A stretch of DNA of 64,000 bases from Nitrospira sp. SG-bin2. GTDB taxonomy: Bacteria > Nitrospirota > Nitrospiria > Nitrospirales > Nitrospiraceae. Of this stretch, positions 24,899-34,386 are shown in pieces; position 1 is the stretch's first letter, and the number at the start of each line of letters is the position of its first letter. The notes beneath the pieces were generated by a model. The model searched no databases, was not told the DNA's origin, and was given only the letters and a program-made list of their open reading frames with translations. Location: the NCBI GenBank assembly GCA_002083405.1, contig LVWT01000022.1, positions 62,001-126,000 on the forward strand. Reading direction: 5' to 3'. A program made the position numbers and the translations under genes.

Positions 24899-27406
24899 AT
24901 GAGCACCTCAATCGTCATCAAAGGCGCGCGGGAGCACAATCTCAAGAATATCGATGTCGAGATTCCGCGCGACCGGCTGATCGTCATCACCGGCTTGAGC
25001 GGATCCGGCAAGTCGTCGCTCGCGTTCGACACGATTTACGCCGAAGGGCAGCGCCGGTACGTCGAATCACTGTCCGCCTATGCCCGCCAGTTTTTGGAGC
25101 AGATGGGTAAGCCGGATGTCGATTCGATCGAAGGTCTGTCTCCCGCCATCTCCATCGAGCAGAAAAGCACCAGCCACAATCCTCGTTCGACCGTCGGCAC
25201 CGTGACGGAGATTTACGATTACCTGCGGCTGTTGTTTGCGCGAGTCGGGCGGCCCTATTGCTTCCAATGTGGAGATGAGATCACGGCGCAGACTGTCCAG
25301 CAGATGGTCGACGCGATTGCCTCGTTGCCGGAAGGGACCAAGTTTCAAATCCTCGCTCCAATCGTGCGTGGGCGGAAGGGTGAGTACAGGAAAGAATTGC
25401 TGGAGATGCGAAAGGCCGGCTATGTCCGTGCCCGCGTCGACGGCAAGATGGCTGATTTGGGTGAGGATATTGCGCTCGACAAACAGAAGAAGCACACCAT
25501 CGAAATCATCGTCGACCGGTTGGTGATCAAATCCGGGGACGCGCTCATGCGCCGGTTGGCGGATTCGGTTGAGACGGCGACGAAGCTGGCAGGCGGGCTC
25601 GTAGGCGTCATGACGGAAGAGGGTGAGCCCCGGCTCTACAGCGACAAGCTGGCCTGCATCAAATGCGGCGTGAGTTATCCGGAGGTCGAGCCCAGGATCT
25701 TTTCGTTCAACAGTCCGCACGGCGCCTGTCCGGCTTGCGACGGCATCGGGTTTGCCATGGCGCCGGGCTGTCCGGAGGAAGACGATTTCACCTTGCTTGA
25801 GCCCTGCGATGTCTGTCGCGGCGCGAGGCTCAAGCCTGAAAGCTTGTCCATCAAACTGGCGAAGAAGTCGATCTCAGAGGTGACGAGGCTCTCGGTGAGG
25901 GCCGCGGCTGAATTTTTCATCACGTTGAAGTTTACCGACCGGGAGCTGGTCATTGCCCATCGGATTTTGAAGGAGATCCGTGAGCGGCTCGGCTTTCTCG
26001 TCAATGTCGGACTGGATTACCTGACCCTTGATCGCGCGGCGGCCACACTCTCAGGAGGCGAGGGACAGCGTATCCGGCTGGCCACACAAATTGGATCAGG
26101 CCTTGTCGGAGTACTCTACATCCTCGACGAGCCGTCGATCGGTTTGCACCAACGGGACAACCGGAGATTGCTCCAGACATTGCTGCGGCTGCGTGATCTC
26201 GGCAACACAGTGGTTGTCGTCGAGCACGATGCAGAAACGATGATGGCAGCGGATCACCTGCTCGACATGGGGCCAGGCGCCGGGACGCATGGAGGGCATG
26301 TGATCGCGCAAGGGACGCCGCAACAGGTGATGGGTAATCCCGACTCCATCACCGGGCAGTATCTGCGCGGTGCCCAAACCGTGCTCGTCCCACAGCGGCA
26401 GCGGAAGCCCAAAGGGTATCTGTCCATCGTCGGTGCGCAGAAACACAATCTCAAAAACGTGACGGCGAGAGTGCCGTTGGGGTTACTGACCTGCGTCACC
26501 GGCGTATCCGGGTCCGGTAAAAGCACGTTGGTGCTGGAGGTGCTCTTTCACTCACTCTCCCAACTGCTCTATCACAAGAAGCCGAAGATCGACGGCTGTA
26601 AGGAATTGAAAGGCGTCGAGGCGCTCGACAAAGTGATCGACATCGATCAATCGCCGATCGGCCGTACGCCGCGGTCTAATCCTGCTACCTACACAGGTTT
26701 GTTCGGCTACATCCGCGATCTTTTTTCGAACCTGCCGGAGTCACGCGTCCGTGGCTATAAGCCGGGCCGTTACAGTTTCAACGTTAAGGGTGGGCGCTGC
26801 GAGGCCTGTCAGGGCGACGGGCTCATCAAGATCGAGATGCATTTCCTCCCCGATGTCTATGTGACCTGTGAAGTCTGCAAGGGCCAGCGCTATAACCGTG
26901 AGACGCTGGAGATCCTCCATAAGGGCAAGAGCATTGCCGATGTGCTGAACATGACCGTCGACGACGCGCTGGAGTTTTTCGAGCATATTCCGCTCATCAA
27001 GACCAAGCTCCAGACGTTGCATGATGTCGGGTTGCACTATGTGAAGCTCGGACAGTCCGCGACGACGTTGTCCGGCGGTGAGGCGCAACGGGTGAAACTG
27101 TCACGGGAGCTTTCAAAACGGGCGACCGGACGCACGATGTACATTCTCGATGAACCGACGACCGGACTGCATTTTGCCGATGTGCAGCGGTTGCTGGACG
27201 TGCTGGATCGGCTCGTCGAAACCGGGAACACGGTCCTCATCATCGAACACAATCTGGACGTGATCAAAAATGCCGACTGGATCATCGACCTGGGGCCGGA
27301 AGGCGGGGATCGTGGCGGCGAGATCGTCGCCGAAGGACCGCCGAAAGAAATTGCCAAGGCAAAGCGGTCATACACGGGGCAGGTGTTGAAAGAAGCAGGG
27401 GTGTAA
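24899..27406 (+). CDS. uvrA: Excinuclease ABC subunit A, lacking the insertion domain
   Basis: UvrA finds DNA lesions and loads UvrB for nucleotide excision repair. The 835-aa protein (about 100 shorter than usual) has both ABC modules: Walker A GLSGSGKSS and GVSGSGKST, and signatures LSGGEGQR and LSGGEAQR. The UvrB-binding region is present (RGRKGEYRKELLEMRKAGYV). So is the first zinc module (CIKCG...GACPACDG, about residue 280) and the C-terminal zinc finger (CEACQGDG ... CEVCKGQR). Between GACPACDG and CDVCRGARL only about 20 residues occur, where other UvrA proteins have about 110 forming the DNA-contacting insertion domain. I start at the ATG matching the family N-terminus; an in-frame GTG 39 bases earlier lacks a ribosome site. 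Confidence 0.93.
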   Translation: MSTSIVIKGAREHNLKNIDVEIPRDRLIVITGLSGSGKSSLAFDTIYAEGQRRYVESLSAYARQFLEQMGKPDVDSIEGLSPAISIEQKSTSHNPRSTVGTVTEIYDYLRLLFARVGRPYCFQCGDEITAQTVQQMVDAIASLPEGTKFQILAPIVRGRKGEYRKELLEMRKAGYVRARVDGKMADLGEDIALDKQKKHTIEIIVDRLVIKSGDALMRRLADSVETATKLAGGLVGVMTEEGEPRLYSDKLACIKCGVSYPEVEPRIFSFNSPHGACPACDGIGFAMAPGCPEEDDFTLLEPCDVCRGARLKPESLSIKLAKKSISEVTRLSVRAAAEFFITLKFTDRELVIAHRILKEIRERLGFLVNVGLDYLTLDRAAATLSGGEGQRIRLATQIGSGLVGVLYILDEPSIGLHQRDNRRLLQTLLRLRDLGNTVVVVEHDAETMMAADHLLDMGPGAGTHGGHVIAQGTPQQVMGNPDSITGQYLRGAQTVLVPQRQRKPKGYLSIVGAQKHNLKNVTARVPLGLLTCVTGVSGSGKSTLVLEVLFHSLSQLLYHKKPKIDGCKELKGVEALDKVIDIDQSPIGRTPRSNPATYTGLFGYIRDLFSNLPESRVRGYKPGRYSFNVKGGRCEACQGDGLIKIEMHFLPDVYVTCEVCKGQRYNRETLEILHKGKSIADVLNMTVDDALEFFEHIPLIKTKLQTLHDVGLHYVKLGQSATTLSGGEAQRVKLSRELSKRATGRTMYILDEPTTGLHFADVQRLLDVLDRLVETGNTVLIIEHNLDVIKNADWIIDLGPEGGDRGGEIVAEGPPKEIAKAKRSYTGQVLKEAGV

Positions 27407-27748
27407 GGGGGGATCGTTCGAGAGTCGTTATGATGCGATGGATAGTGATTGCAACTGCCTTCTTATGCTTGGCCGAGTGCGATTCTGAAGCGCGATAAGA
27501 ATCGCATGCCATCGCACTCGGCACCTTCACGGCCGTCATCTCGCCCTGTACCTGCCATGCCGACTCCCGAAGATCCATCCCTTCCACCCCTGCTGAGAGA
27601 AGAAGAGAAGTTGTGGCCGATCGCGTCGATGGGGAATCGAAGACGGGGGAGTGGCGCTCAGAAATCGCCTGTTCTTGCAGCACAGCCATGTTCAAGTAAC
27701 AATGCCCTCTACGCGAGCGATATGTATATTTGACGCCCGGGAAGCACC
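27407..27748. other. Intergenic stretch, possible decayed small secreted gene
   Basis: At 27430 a frame reads MMRWIVIATAFLCLAEC and stops after 22 codons. An overlapping frame (+1) continues as a Pro/Ser-rich sequence to 27733. This could be a frameshifted secreted-protein gene, but there is no family match to support it. Otherwise nothing is seen. Confidence 0.25.
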
Positions 27749-28057
27749 GTGGATGCTGAGTTAGTCACGCGAATTGCGAACAGTCCGAACTATCAGGCGC
27801 TGAAAGCCAAGCGAACCCGCTTCGGCCGGCGGCTGACCCTGGTGATGATGGCTGCGTACTACGGCTTCATTCTGCTGGTGGCATTCAACAAGAGCTTTCT
27901 GTCGCAGAAGCTTGGCGCCGGCGTGATGACCCTGGGTATTCCAATCGGCTTTGGCCTCATCGTGTTCACGATCGCGATCACCGCGTATTATGTGAATCGC
28001 GCGAACCGCGAGTTTGATACGTTGTCCGACGCCATCGCCAAAGAGGTACTGGAGTGA
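27749..28057 (+). CDS. DUF485 family inner-membrane protein
   Basis: The 102-aa protein begins with a GTG and has two transmembrane helices (about 30-50 and 62-82). The signatures SPNYQALKAKRTRFGRRLT and GIPIGFGLIVFTIAITAYYVNRAN are those of the DUF485 (YjcH-like) family. It is nearly always encoded just before an acetate/solute symporter of the ActP type, as here, and is probably an accessory subunit. Its TGA stop overlaps the GTG start of actP (GTGA), so the two are translationally coupled. Confidence 0.85.
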   Translation: MDAELVTRIANSPNYQALKAKRTRFGRRLTLVMMAAYYGFILLVAFNKSFLSQKLGAGVMTLGIPIGFGLIVFTIAITAYYVNRANREFDTLSDAIAKEVLE

Positions 28058-29793
28058 TCGGTCTGCATCGCACGTATCGCCCTGCGGTGCGGTCCGGTCT
28101 GACCGTGGCGGCGCTGTGTGCTATTGCTGGATCGGTGTACGCCGCAGGTCCGGATGCCGGCCAGACACAGAAGCAGACGGTCAATTGGACGGCAATCTGC
28201 ATGTTCGGCGTGTTTGTCTTGCTCACGTTGTTCATCACGAAATGGGCAGCGGCCCGAACCAAATCGGCGGCTGCTTTTTATACAGCGGGTGGAGGCATTA
28301 CGGGTTTTCAGAACGGTCTGGCGATTGCCGGCGACTACATGTCTGCGGCATCGTTCCTGGGCATTTCTGCAGCGGTCATGGCGAGTGGCTACGACGGCCT
28401 CATCTATTCGATCGGATTTTTGGTCGGCTGGCCTGTCCTCACGTTCCTGATGGCCGAGCGCCTGCGCAATCTTGGCAAGTTCACTTTCGCCGATGTCGCC
28501 GCTTTTCGATTCAAGCAGGCGCCAATCCGCATCTTTGCAGCCTCAGGCACGCTGGTGGTGGTGGCGTTCTACCTGATTGCGCAAATGGTCGGCGCCGGCC
28601 AGTTGATCAAGCTCCTGTTCGGTCTTGAATACTGGATTGCGATTGTGATCGTCGGCGCGCTGATGATGGTCTATGTGTTGTTCGGCGGCATGACGGCAAC
28701 CACATGGGTGCAGATTATCAAGGCCTGCATGCTGCTGGGTGGCGCAACGTTCATGGCCTTCATGGTGCTGCTGAATTTCGGCTTCAGCCTGGAGGCGCTG
28801 TTTGCCAACGCGGTTGAGATCAAAGCTGGTCTGGCCACAGCGTCGGGCAAGACCTCAGAGGAAGCGGCGGCGGCCGGGCAGTCGATCATGGGACCCGGTA
28901 ACTTCGTCAAGGACCCGATCTCGGCGATTTCGTTCGGCATGGCACTGATGTTCGGCACGGCCGGCCTGCCGCACATCCTGATGCGTTTTTTCACGGTACC
29001 GAGCGCGAAGGAGGCGCGCAAGTCTGTGATGTGGGCGACCGGATGGATCGGCTATTTCTACCTGCTGACCTTCATCATCGGTTTTGGCGCGATCACCTTC
29101 GTGTTGGCCAACCCGGAGTTTCTTGATGCCAACGGTGCGCTCAAGGGCGGTAGCAACATGGCGGCGGTGCACCTGGCCAATGCGGTCGGCGGCAATGTGT
29201 TTCTCGGGTTCATCTCCGCCGTGGCATTCGCCACCATCCTGGCGGTTGTAGCCGGTCTCACACTGTCGGGTGCGTCGGCCGTGTCGCACGACCTCTATGC
29301 GACGGTCATCAAAGGCGGCAAGGCCGACGGCGAGTCTGAGTTGCGGGTGTCGCGTATCACCACGGTGGCGCTGGGAGTTCTGGCCGTGTTGCTGGGTATC
29401 ATGTTCGAGAAACAGAACGTGGCGTTCATGGTGTCTCTGGCATTCGCGATCGCGGCATCGGCCAACTTCCCGGTATTGTTTATGTCCGTGTTGTGGAAAG
29501 ACTGCACGACCCGCGGCGCGGTTATCGGCGGTTTTCTCGGGCTGATTTCATCGGTGCTGCTCACGATTGTCTCGCCCTCGGTGTGGGAAAGTACCTTGGG
29601 TTATACAAAAGGCAGTGCCTTGTTCCCGTACACTTCGCCGGCGCTGTTCTCGATGACGATCGGCATCGTGGGCATCTGGTTGTTCTCGATCCTTGACCGA
29701 AGCAGCCAGGCCGTAAAGGACCGCGGCGGATTTCTGGCACAACAAGTGAGGTCGGAGACCGGCATCGGCGCGACGACTGCGTCCGGGCACTGA
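28054..29793 (+). CDS. actP: Cation/acetate symporter ActP
   Basis: The 579-aa protein of the sodium:solute symporter family has a signal-like N-terminus (about 1-30) and roughly 13 transmembrane helices. Characteristic ActP segments are FYTAGGGITGFQNGLAIAGD, SAASFLGISA, GQLIKLLFG, PHILMRFFTVPSAKEARKS and AGLTLSGASAVSHDLYA. It imports acetate and related small carboxylates with Na+ or H+. It forms an operon with the DUF485 gene by GTGA overlap. In a chemolithoautotroph it would allow uptake of acetate as an additional carbon source; that is inference. Confidence 0.92.
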   Translation: MIGLHRTYRPAVRSGLTVAALCAIAGSVYAAGPDAGQTQKQTVNWTAICMFGVFVLLTLFITKWAAARTKSAAAFYTAGGGITGFQNGLAIAGDYMSAASFLGISAAVMASGYDGLIYSIGFLVGWPVLTFLMAERLRNLGKFTFADVAAFRFKQAPIRIFAASGTLVVVAFYLIAQMVGAGQLIKLLFGLEYWIAIVIVGALMMVYVLFGGMTATTWVQIIKACMLLGGATFMAFMVLLNFGFSLEALFANAVEIKAGLATASGKTSEEAAAAGQSIMGPGNFVKDPISAISFGMALMFGTAGLPHILMRFFTVPSAKEARKSVMWATGWIGYFYLLTFIIGFGAITFVLANPEFLDANGALKGGSNMAAVHLANAVGGNVFLGFISAVAFATILAVVAGLTLSGASAVSHDLYATVIKGGKADGESELRVSRITTVALGVLAVLLGIMFEKQNVAFMVSLAFAIAASANFPVLFMSVLWKDCTTRGAVIGGFLGLISSVLLTIVSPSVWESTLGYTKGSALFPYTSPALFSMTIGIVGIWLFSILDRSSQAVKDRGGFLAQQVRSETGIGATTASGH

Positions 29794-29873
29794 ATCCGGC
29801 GCTTGGGAATCGGGTACGGCGACAGACCATCGGGATGTGACAATGGCGAGGTCGTAATGCCTAGAGGAGGCTC

Positions 29874-30203
29874 ATGCAAACAGTCTTATTGCTAGCCATT
29901 TCGAACATCTTCATGACCTTTGCCTGGTATGGGCATCTCAAATACAAAGATTCGCCCCTGTGGATTGTGATTCTGGTGAGCTGGGGGATCGCGTTTTTTG
30001 AATATTGCCTGCAAGTCCCGGCGAATCGGATCGGGCACTATGAATTCACGGCGGCCCAATTGAAAACAATCCAGGAAGTGATTACTCTAGTCGTGTTTTG
30101 CATCTTCTCGGTCTTATATCTGAAGGAGCCGCTGAAGTGGAACTATGTCGTCGGCTTCAGCATGATGGTCGGCGCCGTCTTCATCATCTTTTACGAGTGG
30201 TGA
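29874..30203 (+). CDS. DUF486 (DMT-like) membrane protein
   Basis: The 109-aa protein has four predicted transmembrane helices and the DUF486 pattern: NIFMTFAWYGHLKYKD, ILVSWGIAFFEYCLQVPANR, QLKTIQEVITLVVFC and YLKEPLKWNYVVGF. The family is related to small multidrug-resistance/DMT half-transporters, with an unknown substrate. AGGAGG precedes the ATG. It is not obviously part of the actP operon (80-bp gap), and 59 bp separate it from the HerA-like gene. Confidence 0.82.
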   Translation: MQTVLLLAISNIFMTFAWYGHLKYKDSPLWIVILVSWGIAFFEYCLQVPANRIGHYEFTAAQLKTIQEVITLVVFCIFSVLYLKEPLKWNYVVGFSMMVGAVFIIFYEW

Positions 30204-30262
30204 GTGAGGCAGCCGGCTCCCTTTGGAATGGAAATGTGAAGAAATCAAAGTTGAGGTGAAGG

Positions 30263-32785
30263 ATGTCTGCGAAGAAGAAAGAAACCGCAAAGACAAATGG
30301 GCCGGTAAAGGCTGCTGCAGCGCCCTCCGTGGGTGGATCGGCGGAAGATTTCGAAAAGCTCGGAGTCTTTTACATGGGGCGGCCCTATGATCTGGTGGCC
30401 AAACAGGCCAAGCCGGGCTGGCTCCTGTACGATTCGAAAGATCTTGTGACGCACGCGGTCTGTGTCGGTATGACCGGCAGCGGCAAGACCGGCCTGTGTC
30501 TGGCCTTGCTTGAAGAAGCGGCGATCGACAACATTCCTGCCATCATTATCGACCCGAAGGGCGATCTCGGCAATTTGATGCTCACGTTTCCCTCTCTCAA
30601 AGGCGAAGACTTCCAGCCCTGGATCAACGAAGACGACGCGCGCAAGAAAGGGCTGGCTCCCGCCGACTATGCCAAGGCGCAGGCTGAACTGTGGGCAAAA
30701 GGCCTCGCTGGATGGCAGCAGGACGGTGCCCGCATTCAGCGTTTGCGGGATGCGGCGGATGTGGTGATCTACACGCCCGGGAGCAATGCCGGGTTGCCGG
30801 TTTCTATTCTCAAATCGTTTGCCGCACCGGCTGCTGATGTGCGTGAGGATACAGAACTGATGCGTGAACGCATCAGCACGACCGTGACGAGTCTGCTCGG
30901 CTTACTCGGGATCGAGGCCGATCCGATCCAAAGCCGCGAGCACATTCTCATGTCTACGATTCTTGATCAGACCTGGAGGAAAGAAGAAGATCTTGATCTT
31001 GCGACGTTGATCCAAGCCATTCAATCGCCGCCTGTGTCGAAGATCGGCGTGATGGATGTGGAGTCCTTCTTCCCCTCGAAAGATCGATTTGTACTCGCAA
31101 TGAAGTTAAACAATCTGCTGGCTGCGCCAGGGTTCCAGGCCTGGCTGGAAGGGGAAGCCCTGGATATTCAATCGTTGCTCTACACGCCGGCGGGCAAGCC
31201 GCGGCATGCAATTTTTTCCATCGCGCATCTCAACGATGCCGAGCGGATGTTCTTTGTCACGCTGTTGCTTAGTCAAATGGTCGGGTGGATGAGAGCGCAA
31301 TCTGGCACTACCAGCTTGCGTGCACTTCTCTATATGGATGAGATCTTCGGCTACTTCCCGCCGGTCGCCAATCCTCCATCCAAGTTACCGCTGATGACGT
31401 TGCTCAAGCAGGCCCGCGCGTTCGGACTTGGTGTCGTCCTCGCCACACAGAATCCTGTCGATCTCGACTACAAAGGGCTGGCCAATACCGGCACCTGGTT
31501 CATCGGGCGATTGCAGACGGAGCGGGACAAGGCGCGGGTGCTTGAGGGATTGGAAGGGGCATCGACGAGTGCCGGGAAGAGGTTCGATCGAGGCCGCATG
31601 GAGCAAACGCTGGCCGGCCTCGGCAATCGGATTTTCCTGATGAATAACGTGCATGAAGATGAGCCGGTGGTGTTTGAGACACGCTGGTGTCTCTCCTACC
31701 TCCGTGGGCCTCTGACACGAACGCAGATCAAGACGTTGATGGATCCGATAAGACGTGAAGCGTTAAACGTGAAATGTGAAACATCTGAGGCGAAGTCTTC
31801 GGCTCCGAACGTTTCACGCCTCACGCCTCACGCTTCACGACCTATGTTGCCCCCGGATGTGCCGCAGCATTTTGTGCCGCTGCGTGGAAGTAAGCCGGAA
31901 GGAAGTGAATTGGTTTATGCGCCGATGCTATTGGGGGCCTCACAGATTCGCTTCTCCGATGCGAAGAGTGGGATCGACAGCACGCAGGAGATGACAGCCT
32001 TGGCGTCGATTGCGGACGGTCCTGTGGCTGTCGACTGGGATCGGTCGACCGCGATGGATATGGTGGTGGCCGATCTGGAACAGAATTCAGAAGACGGAGC
32101 GCAGTTTCTTGCGCTGCCGGCGAGCGCCGGCAAGGCCAAGAGCTATGCTGATTGGAGTAAGGATTTTGGCAGTTGGTTGTTCAGGACGCAGAAGGTGGAG
32201 TTGTTCAGGAGCCCCAGCACGAAGGAGGTCTCCACACCGGGCGAGTCCGAGCGGGATTTTCGCGTGCGGTTACAGCAGGCCGGGCGGGAACAGCGGGATA
32301 AGGGCGCCGAGATACTTCGCCAGAAATATGCCTCGAAGATGACGACGCTTCAAGAGCGCATCAGACGAGCAGCGCTGGCAAAGGAAAAACAGCAGGCTGA
32401 ATCCCGTTCCAGCCAAGTGCAGGCGGCGATTTCTGTCGGAGCCTCCATCCTCGGGGCGTTTCTCGGGCGGAAGACGATCAGTGCCTCGAACATCGGGCGT
32501 GCCACCACAGCGGTTCGGAGTGCAGGCCGGGTCATGAAGGAGTCGCAGGATGTCGGGGCGGCGGAAGAAAATGTGGCGGCGCTTCAACAGCAGCTGGCCG
32601 ATCTTGAAGCACAATTCAAGTCGGAGAGTGACGCACTGGCTGCGGCAACTGATCCCTTGAACGAAAAGCTCGAAACTATTTCAATCAAACCTACCAAGGC
32701 CAACATTGCCGTCAAGCTTGTGGCGCTGGTCTGGACTCCTCACTGGCGGGATGCTGCGGGGCGGCTCACGGCGGCTTGGCAATGA
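30263..32785 (+). CDS. HerA-like ATPase (DUF853-type helicase family) carrying an in-frame heptamer repeat
   Basis: The 840-aa P-loop ATPase has Walker A GMTGSGKTG (residues 69-77) and Walker B-like IIIDPKGDLGNLM and LLYMDEIFGYF. The LATQNPVDLDYKGLANTGTWF segment is typical of HerA/FtsK-related DNA translocases. The C-terminal third has a long basic coiled coil (about 690-730), a Gly-rich helix (SVGASILGAFLGRK) and a second coiled coil (about 765-800). Residues about 498-526 are encoded by a heptamer hairpin element (31754-31839) inserted in frame between the ATPase and C-terminal regions. The last 43 codons are duplicated as a fragment at 39866-40003. The role is likely DNA or protein translocation; target unknown. 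Confidence 0.75.
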   Translation: MSAKKKETAKTNGPVKAAAAPSVGGSAEDFEKLGVFYMGRPYDLVAKQAKPGWLLYDSKDLVTHAVCVGMTGSGKTGLCLALLEEAAIDNIPAIIIDPKGDLGNLMLTFPSLKGEDFQPWINEDDARKKGLAPADYAKAQAELWAKGLAGWQQDGARIQRLRDAADVVIYTPGSNAGLPVSILKSFAAPAADVREDTELMRERISTTVTSLLGLLGIEADPIQSREHILMSTILDQTWRKEEDLDLATLIQAIQSPPVSKIGVMDVESFFPSKDRFVLAMKLNNLLAAPGFQAWLEGEALDIQSLLYTPAGKPRHAIFSIAHLNDAERMFFVTLLLSQMVGWMRAQSGTTSLRALLYMDEIFGYFPPVANPPSKLPLMTLLKQARAFGLGVVLATQNPVDLDYKGLANTGTWFIGRLQTERDKARVLEGLEGASTSAGKRFDRGRMEQTLAGLGNRIFLMNNVHEDEPVVFETRWCLSYLRGPLTRTQIKTLMDPIRREALNVKCETSEAKSSAPNVSRLTPHASRPMLPPDVPQHFVPLRGSKPEGSELVYAPMLLGASQIRFSDAKSGIDSTQEMTALASIADGPVAVDWDRSTAMDMVVADLEQNSEDGAQFLALPASAGKAKSYADWSKDFGSWLFRTQKVELFRSPSTKEVSTPGESERDFRVRLQQAGREQRDKGAEILRQKYASKMTTLQERIRRAALAKEKQQAESRSSQVQAAISVGASILGAFLGRKTISASNIGRATTAVRSAGRVMKESQDVGAAEENVAALQQQLADLEAQFKSESDALAAATDPLNEKLETISIKPTKANIAVKLVALVWTPHWRDAAGRLTAAWQ
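31754..31839. repeat. Heptamer hairpin element D, inside a coding region
   Basis: Left arm: CGTGAAG, CGTTAAA, CGTGAAA, TGTGAAA (31754-31781). Right arm as reverse complement: CGTGAAG, CGTGAGG, CGTGAGG, CGTGAAA (31812-31839). It is translated through in frame (EALNVKCET ... SRLTPHASRP) within the HerA-like ATPase, at a domain boundary. Confidence 0.85.
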
Positions 32786-33237
32786 CGCTAACCCTGTAGT
32801 TGACGGAACTGCTGCGTATACAGGCTGTCCCCTACGGCGCACTGAATATCTCTGCTGTGCCGCCTCTTCCGTAGTTCCTATCAAGTTTTGCGACCTTAAA
32901 GCCGAAAAAGTATCGACTTGGCTTGCTCGCACGCGGCGCACGCGACGGATGACGACGCATTGATCCTGACAGCCGTTCTAGCAATCAGTTCTATGCCATG
33001 TCTGGCAGATTGGCATGCCCTTTCTCACGGGTATTCGCTGGATCGTGGGGAGTGGCTGTGACGCCATCATGCGGGGCGGCGCCGGCGCATCTGTCAGGAG
33101 GTAGTCCAGTCTTGCTTGCGTTTCTTTGTGAGGGGCAAATGGGATGATCGGGAACGGGCCGTGGTTCTGGTTTACGGTGTGCGTTGTCGCCAGGGCGCTC
33201 GGTGGCCGCATAGTCATTGAAGGAAAGGAGACTCCTG
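32786..33237. other. Intergenic region before the FIST gene, no gene seen
   Basis: In 452 bp I find no supportable coding region on either strand. The last bases (GGAAAGGAG, 33222-33230) form the ribosome site of the FIST gene. Confidence 0.35.
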
Positions 33238-34380
33238 ATGGAGATTCATACGCTTCATTATGATCGGAAGAAAGGGTGGTCACTCACGGCCCAGCCCAGC
33301 ATCGATTCTCATCGGACGCTGATCGTGTTGTTCGGAGCCTCCAGTTTTATCGAGTCAGCCAATCCGATTCGGGAGTTGCTGGCCAACTATCCCCGTTCGA
33401 AGGTCATCGGATGCTCGACCGCTGGAGAAATTCTGGGAACCCAGATCTTCGATGAGAGCGTGAGCGCGGCGATTGTGTGCTTCGACCACACGGATCTTCG
33501 GATGGCCAGCGCCCCCGCCCGGTCTGTCGAGGACTCGTTCGCCGCCGGGCAGGAGATTGCTCAACAGCTGAACGATTCAGAATTGAGAGGCATTCTCGTC
33601 CTTTCGGATGGCCTCGGTGTAAACGGGAGCGAGCTGGTACGGGGGGTGAACTCTCAGATTCCTCCTTCCGTCGTGGTGACCGGTGGGCTGGCCGGTGATG
33701 GTGACCGCTTCCAACGCACCTGGGTGTTGCAAGACGGTCGGCCGCAATCAGGTTTTGTGACGGCGGTCGGTTTCTATGGCGATCACGCTCGGATCGGGCA
33801 TGGATCGAAAGGGGGATGGGATCGGTTCGGCCCCGAACGCCGTGTCACCAAGTCGAAAGGGAACGTGCTCTTCGAACTCGACGGACGTCCGGCTCTACAG
33901 CTGTATAAGGAGTATCTCGGCGATCGAGCCGACGGTTTGCCAGCGACCGGGCTCTTATTTCCGCTCGCGGTGCGCGCCGATCACACGGATTCCAAGAGCC
34001 TCGTGCGCACGATTCTCGCGGTGAATGAAACGGAACACTCGCTGACTTTTGCCGGAGACATTCCGGAAGGGGCGCTCGCGCAGTTGATGAAGGCGAATTT
34101 CGACCGGCTCGTTCAAGGGGCGTCAGAAGCGGCATTCTCCACACAGGTATCGACCGGCGTCGACTCATGCACGCTTGCAATCGCAATCAGTTGTGTGGGC
34201 CGTCGTCTTGTGTTGGGGGGGCGAACGGAAGAAGAAATCGAGGCGACGCTGGAGGTGCTTCCCAAAGGGACCAAACAGATCGGGTTCTATTCCTACGGGG
34301 AGCTGTCCCCCTTTGCGACAGGCACGTGTGATCTTCACAATCAAACGATGACGCTGACGACGTTGAGTGAGGCAGCCTGA
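33238..34380 (+). CDS. FIST-domain sensory protein (FIST_N-FIST_C)
   Basis: The 380-aa protein starts at the ATG at 33238 behind GGAAAGGAG. It matches the FIST layout. The N-terminal domain has RSKVIGCSTAGEI, ILVLSDGLGVNGSEL and VVVTGGLAGDGDRF. The C-terminal domain has the nucleotide-like ELDGRPALQLYKEYLGD and ends with GFYSYGELSPFATG. FIST proteins are predicted small-ligand (probably amino acid) sensors that act on histidine kinases or chemotaxis pathways. The next gene, 6 bp away, is a giant hybrid kinase, so this protein is probably its input partner. Confidence 0.85.
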   Translation: MEIHTLHYDRKKGWSLTAQPSIDSHRTLIVLFGASSFIESANPIRELLANYPRSKVIGCSTAGEILGTQIFDESVSAAIVCFDHTDLRMASAPARSVEDSFAAGQEIAQQLNDSELRGILVLSDGLGVNGSELVRGVNSQIPPSVVVTGGLAGDGDRFQRTWVLQDGRPQSGFVTAVGFYGDHARIGHGSKGGWDRFGPERRVTKSKGNVLFELDGRPALQLYKEYLGDRADGLPATGLLFPLAVRADHTDSKSLVRTILAVNETEHSLTFAGDIPEGALAQLMKANFDRLVQGASEAAFSTQVSTGVDSCTLAIAISCVGRRLVLGGRTEEEIEATLEVLPKGTKQIGFYSYGELSPFATGTCDLHNQTMTLTTLSEAA

Positions 34381-34386
34381 TTTCTC

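Noticed and set aside
27430..27733. Frameshifted small secreted protein
   Set aside because: Only a signal-like start and a low-complexity continuation in another frame are visible; no homologue is recognised, so it is not called as a gene.
28054..29793. actP as a recent foreign gene
   Set aside because: The codon pattern seemed slightly different by eye, but GC is similar to the neighbours and no mobile signature flanks it; not enough to claim transfer.
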